Shown here piece by piece: positions 60,933 through 64,000 of a stretch of 64,000 nt of DNA; the stretch's first letter is position 1; the number at the start of each line of letters is the position of its first letter. The translations under genes and the position numbers were made by a program. Below the pieces are notes generated by a model, which saw nothing but the letters and a program-made list of their open reading frames with translations, did not search any database and was not told the origin of the DNA. Source of the stretch: an uncultured Veillonellaceae bacterium (GTDB taxonomy: Bacteria; Bacillota; Negativicutes; Selenomonadales; Selenomonadaceae); contig ONCF01000068.1 in NCBI GenBank assembly GCA_900316275.1, forward strand, positions 1 through 64,000. The letters run 5' to 3'.

Positions 60933-63900
60933 TTATTCGACAAAGTCATCACAATACTCTGGGTGTGCATCAAGGAAGGCTGCCACGCGTTCCTTCAGCA
61001 TATCCGCTTGCATATCGCGTATATTGTTTTTCGTCTCGGCCAGTTTCTCCCGCTTGGCTTTTTCCTGCATTGCCTGCTTAAGTAAGCTCTGCAACGTTCT
61101 TAGGCCAGAAACGTTCCATTTGCTCATATCACTGCCAAGCTTCATTTTAGCGGTGGCAATAATAGCATCATGCTTATCATGCCAAATATCCAAATATTCA
61201 CTGCCTACCGTAGCCAGGAACGCCGTCTCAATTTTGTCTCTGTCGTTTAATATAGAACTATCTATATTACGCAGCGCTTGTATTGCGTTAACCACCAAAC
61301 TATCCGCTACGAGATTTTCGTTTTGCACCTCAAGCAACGTAGATAAAGGCTTTTGCAATTCAGGCGGAATAATCCACAGCAATGGCACTTCAAAGGTATT
61401 ACACCATTCTCTTACGGAATCAATGCCTGTCTGCGATTTCCATATTTCTTTAAGCGTTACCTTATTGCGGGCATATTTAATTTTGCCCACTTGCATCTTT
61501 AGTTCTTTATCGAATTGCGTAAGCGTTGCATCGCAACGCATATCCTTCAAGCCGCTATATATGGTGCCAAGCTCATCCGAAGTGCATTCAATCTGTCTCT
61601 TGGCTAGAATATCGCTGAGTACGGACTTGCCATCCTCCAGGCAGTCCTTGGCATATGTCCCATACTCTTCAAGCACGGATATGTCAGACTCTCTTTCCTC
61701 TGACGTTAAATACGCCGCGCGCCCTTGCGACACCTTGTACAAGACTTTCAGCGTCGGATACCAGGCAAGTTGCAACTGCTCAATGGCAGCCATGGGAATA
61801 CGCAAATATTTGAACAGATTGGCAAGGTCCCTTTGCGCCGCTTCCAGACTATGATAAGCCTTTTTCTGTACATGTCCAATTGCTTCCAGATATTTGTAAT
61901 CGCCTACAATATCAAACAGCTTATCTTTGACTTGTTCCTCTGTCCAGGTATAGATTGCTCCCTGCATTACCGAATGTAGTTTATCGCTCAGTTCCTCCGG
62001 CTGAACGCTCAGTCGGGTAGCGATATCCTGCAAATCTGGCGAAACACTGAAAAGGAATGTCCTGAAGGCTGCCGCCATGGTGTTTTTATCCTGAAAAGCT
62101 TGAGCAAGGACAAGGCGGATTTTTCCTTTGCCTTTCATCAGTTGCAACACATTGCTCATAGCCGTCTCAATATCACCCTCTTGGGTAATAAAGACCTGAA
62201 TGTTATCAATAACATTTTCTGCAACACTGCGCAAATCTTCGCTTGTCCATGACTCGGCAGGCAGGTATTTCAAAACCCAGAAAGGAGCACCACTTTTAGT
62301 AACTGCTTCACGCGTATTATGATATCCAGTTGTCTGCTCAGCGAGCTGCGCTACGGTAAGGTTGAAAATCTTCTCCAGGTAGGGGCTGAAGTTCTGCCAG
62401 GTGATAGAGCCAGCGGATAGATAGTCCGTCGTCATTCTGCCTTTACATATGTCAACGACCATCTTGCCTATGGTCGTTTCGGTAAGAATTTGTGGCGACT
62501 GTGCGCTATCCGTCCAAGTAAATTTGTTATTTTTATAACAAGAGAAAACATACCCGAGCAAAACGCCACAGGCGATTGTATCATAATATCCATAGGGAGC
62601 CTTCTGTAGAGTAGTCCACAAATCGCCAAGATTTACTCTGTAGCCTGATTCCATTTCCCCTTTTATCAGTTTAGCCAGCTCAGCTACACTGTTGACCGCT
62701 TTACTTCCCTGTGCACCAGTCATAGCATCTATTGTCGCCAGATCTAGCATCCCTACGGTCTGCAGCGCATTTAATACGTTTTTGACCTGAGCATTTTTGC
62801 TATTACGCTGGACACCAGCAAGGGGCGCGCCTTCGTTGCAGGGTTTGTACGCAGTATTGGTAACAATAATGTTTTCCGGAGCATATGGGAAAATAACGTC
62901 CAACACACCTGTGCGGATAGTTTTGCGCAATTGAGCCATGCCATATTGATTGTTCCATACCTGACTACCGTTATAGGCAATCATCTTACTGCCACTAACC
63001 GCACTGCCAACCCAGGTTACCAAAATTTTGTTGGCTTCCATGGTGTATTCATTGGCCGAGCCGGTATGCCCCGACACGCTTGCCATCTCCTGCTTGGTGA
63101 TAGCAGTCAGCCAAGCTTTTCTCTTTTTATCAGTAAAGGCTTCTTTAATCAGTGCAATTGTAAGCCGTGGTTCTTGTGCTGCAACTGCCTTTTGTTGTAA
63201 CGTCGACTGAATGGCGACCGCCTGCGCGTCACTATTAACGGCAACCAAAAGCAGGCCCAACTTGTACGGATACCGTTCCAGCTCCTTCCTTACCTCTGCC
63301 AGGCGCGCATTGATAGAGTTCGTCTCCGCACAGCAAACAGCAACCCTCATCCGCCTGCTTACAGCGTCATTTTCATCCATGGCGCGTTTCTCAAATTCCT
63401 TGGCAAAGGCCCCGTCTTTGGAGAACATCATATAGCGGCTATACTTTTTGTCGTTGCTCGCTAAATGCGCCTCAAATTCGGTGCCGGACGCAGTATTAAA
63501 GGGAAGTTGTAAGCGTACGTTACCACGCGCATCTTTTTCCAAGACGAGGATTTTACTGTCCTGCATGGATACGAGCAGGTCATGCACATGTTCCTTCTTC
63601 ATGACGCCGGCCAGGCAGTTATCAAGACATTCCTCCGTTGCCGAAATGCCGTCACTGGTCTTCTTCCCGATGAAAAATCCCTTAGTAGATGACATCAAAG
63701 CCATCAAGAGCAGTGCCGTCTTAAAGACACGATAGGCATTCTCATCGCCCTCCACCAGATTCTTGCTCTCCTCGAAATGGCGAATATACTCCGGTACCTT
63801 CGTTTCCTTGTCCGAAAAATCACTCTCGCGGGTGAAAAAATAATCCCATAACCAGTCCGGCGTAAGCCAATCTGCCTGGTCATCCGGCCCATACTTGTTG

Positions 63901-64000
63901 ATGTAACCGACAAAGCCAAGGTCTGCCGTCGCCTGGTCCTTCATGAAACGGAACATAGTACGTTGAGACGCCGCATAGTTCTCCGCAACGCGGGAAAGCA
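60933..64000 (-). CDS. brxC: BREX ATPase BrxC/PglY-type, 5' end outside window
   Basis: About 1022 residues visible, open to the window edge. The first visible residues (LSRVAENYAASQRTMFRFMK) match the end of the BrxC ATPase domain, where an NERSLFSFL-like motif is usual; the Walker A part lies upstream of the window. The remainder is a long helical protein with a region from about 200 to 400 (CCAETNSINARLAEVRKELE, LLLVAVNSDAQAV) and a Lys/Glu-rich C-terminal coil. BrxC homologues are about 1200 residues. It is the first visible gene of the operon and its stop overlaps or abuts pglZ. Confidence 0.75.
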   Translation of the reverse strand, partial: LSRVAENYAASQRTMFRFMKDQATADLGFVGYINKYGPDDQADWLTPDWLWDYFFTRESDFSDKETKVPEYIRHFEESKNLVEGDENAYRVFKTALLLMALMSSTKGFFIGKKTSDGISATEECLDNCLAGVMKKEHVHDLLVSMQDSKILVLEKDARGNVRLQLPFNTASGTEFEAHLASNDKKYSRYMMFSKDGAFAKEFEKRAMDENDAVSRRMRVAVCCAETNSINARLAEVRKELERYPYKLGLLLVAVNSDAQAVAIQSTLQQKAVAAQEPRLTIALIKEAFTDKKRKAWLTAITKQEMASVSGHTGSANEYTMEANKILVTWVGSAVSGSKMIAYNGSQVWNNQYGMAQLRKTIRTGVLDVIFPYAPENIIVTNTAYKPCNEGAPLAGVQRNSKNAQVKNVLNALQTVGMLDLATIDAMTGAQGSKAVNSVAELAKLIKGEMESGYRVNLGDLWTTLQKAPYGYYDTIACGVLLGYVFSCYKNNKFTWTDSAQSPQILTETTIGKMVVDICKGRMTTDYLSAGSITWQNFSPYLEKIFNLTVAQLAEQTTGYHNTREAVTKSGAPFWVLKYLPAESWTSEDLRSVAENVIDNIQVFITQEGDIETAMSNVLQLMKGKGKIRLVLAQAFQDKNTMAAAFRTFLFSVSPDLQDIATRLSVQPEELSDKLHSVMQGAIYTWTEEQVKDKLFDIVGDYKYLEAIGHVQKKAYHSLEAAQRDLANLFKYLRIPMAAIEQLQLAWYPTLKVLYKVSQGRAAYLTSEERESDISVLEEYGTYAKDCLEDGKSVLSDILAKRQIECTSDELGTIYSGLKDMRCDATLTQFDKELKMQVGKIKYARNKVTLKEIWKSQTGIDSVREWCNTFEVPLLWIIPPELQKPLSTLLEVQNENLVADSLVVNAIQALRNIDSSILNDRDKIETAFLATVGSEYLDIWHDKHDAIIATAKMKLGSDMSKWNVSGLRTLQSLLKQAMQEKAKREKLAETKNNIRDMQADMLKERVAAFLDAHPEYCDDFVE

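Overview
The window is a 64 kb piece of a GC-rich chromosome that looks like a diderm Firmicute of the Negativicutes (Selenomonas/Mitsuokella-like). That placement is an inference. It rests on the mix of Firmicute genes (sepF, smc-ftsY, engB, cbiMQO, a GerMN lipoprotein) with a fold-III lysine/ornithine decarboxylase, AhbA/AhbB-type haem enzymes and flagellar-style chemotaxis genes. No rRNA, tRNA, CRISPR array or intact insertion sequence was recognised.

Layout. 1-4.2 kb (minus): pepD (cut by the window edge), sepF and typA/bipA. 4.5-9.3 kb (plus): a polyphosphate operon with a degenerate Ppx-HD protein, ppk1 and ppx. 10.1-11.8 kb: a REC-GGDEF*-EAL protein (* = lost active-site motif). 11.9-21.4 kb (minus): glyA, then cheA-cheW-mcp followed by a PAS histidine kinase and a CheY-like regulator, with an HD-GYP protein upstream of cheA. 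21.5-25 kb (minus): envelope genes (GerMN lipoprotein, AMIN-amidase, MBL-fold lipoprotein plus its DUF3006-type partner, a small membrane protein). 25.1-26.8 kb: an AAA/PD-(D/E)XK gene. 27.5-30.6 kb (minus): folate genes folE, folP, folB and a folK-folA fusion. 30.8-33.6 kb (plus): an ECF cobalt/nickel transporter cbiM-cbiQ-cbiO. 33.7-35.8 kb: fragments of a Nik/Dpp-type ABC transporter and a methyltransferase, joined by deletions. 36-42 kb: U32 peptidase, class-III aminotransferase, fold-III decarboxylase with a translationally coupled small protein, and hypothetical genes. 42.5-47 kb: smc-ftsY. 47.4-53.8 kb: a PTS-EIIC-EAL fusion, an aminotransferase, a GAF-GGDEF*-EAL* protein and a receiver-less CheB. 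54-55.7 kb: ahbA, ahbB, engB.

The last 8.3 kb (55.76-64.0 kb, minus) is visibly more AT-rich and holds a tightly packed defence operon: brxC (5' end outside the window), pglZ, a 65-residue zinc-ribbon protein, a short brxL and a cysteine desulfurase. The order brxC-pglZ-brxL matches type 4 BREX, whose hallmark gene brxP (a PAPS-reductase/DndC-like protein) would lie just outside the window. A co-operonic cysteine desulfurase is what a sulfur-based (phosphorothioate-like) DNA mark would need. This is the most interesting hypothesis in the window.

Other points of note: the collapsed nickel/peptide transporter beside an intact ECF Co/Ni transporter; four c-di-GMP hydrolase-type proteins with no intact GGDEF synthase motif; a Ppx-HD protein that has lost both catalytic signatures but leads the polyphosphate operon; an HPPK-DHFR fusion; and several structured 5' leaders and long inverted repeats.
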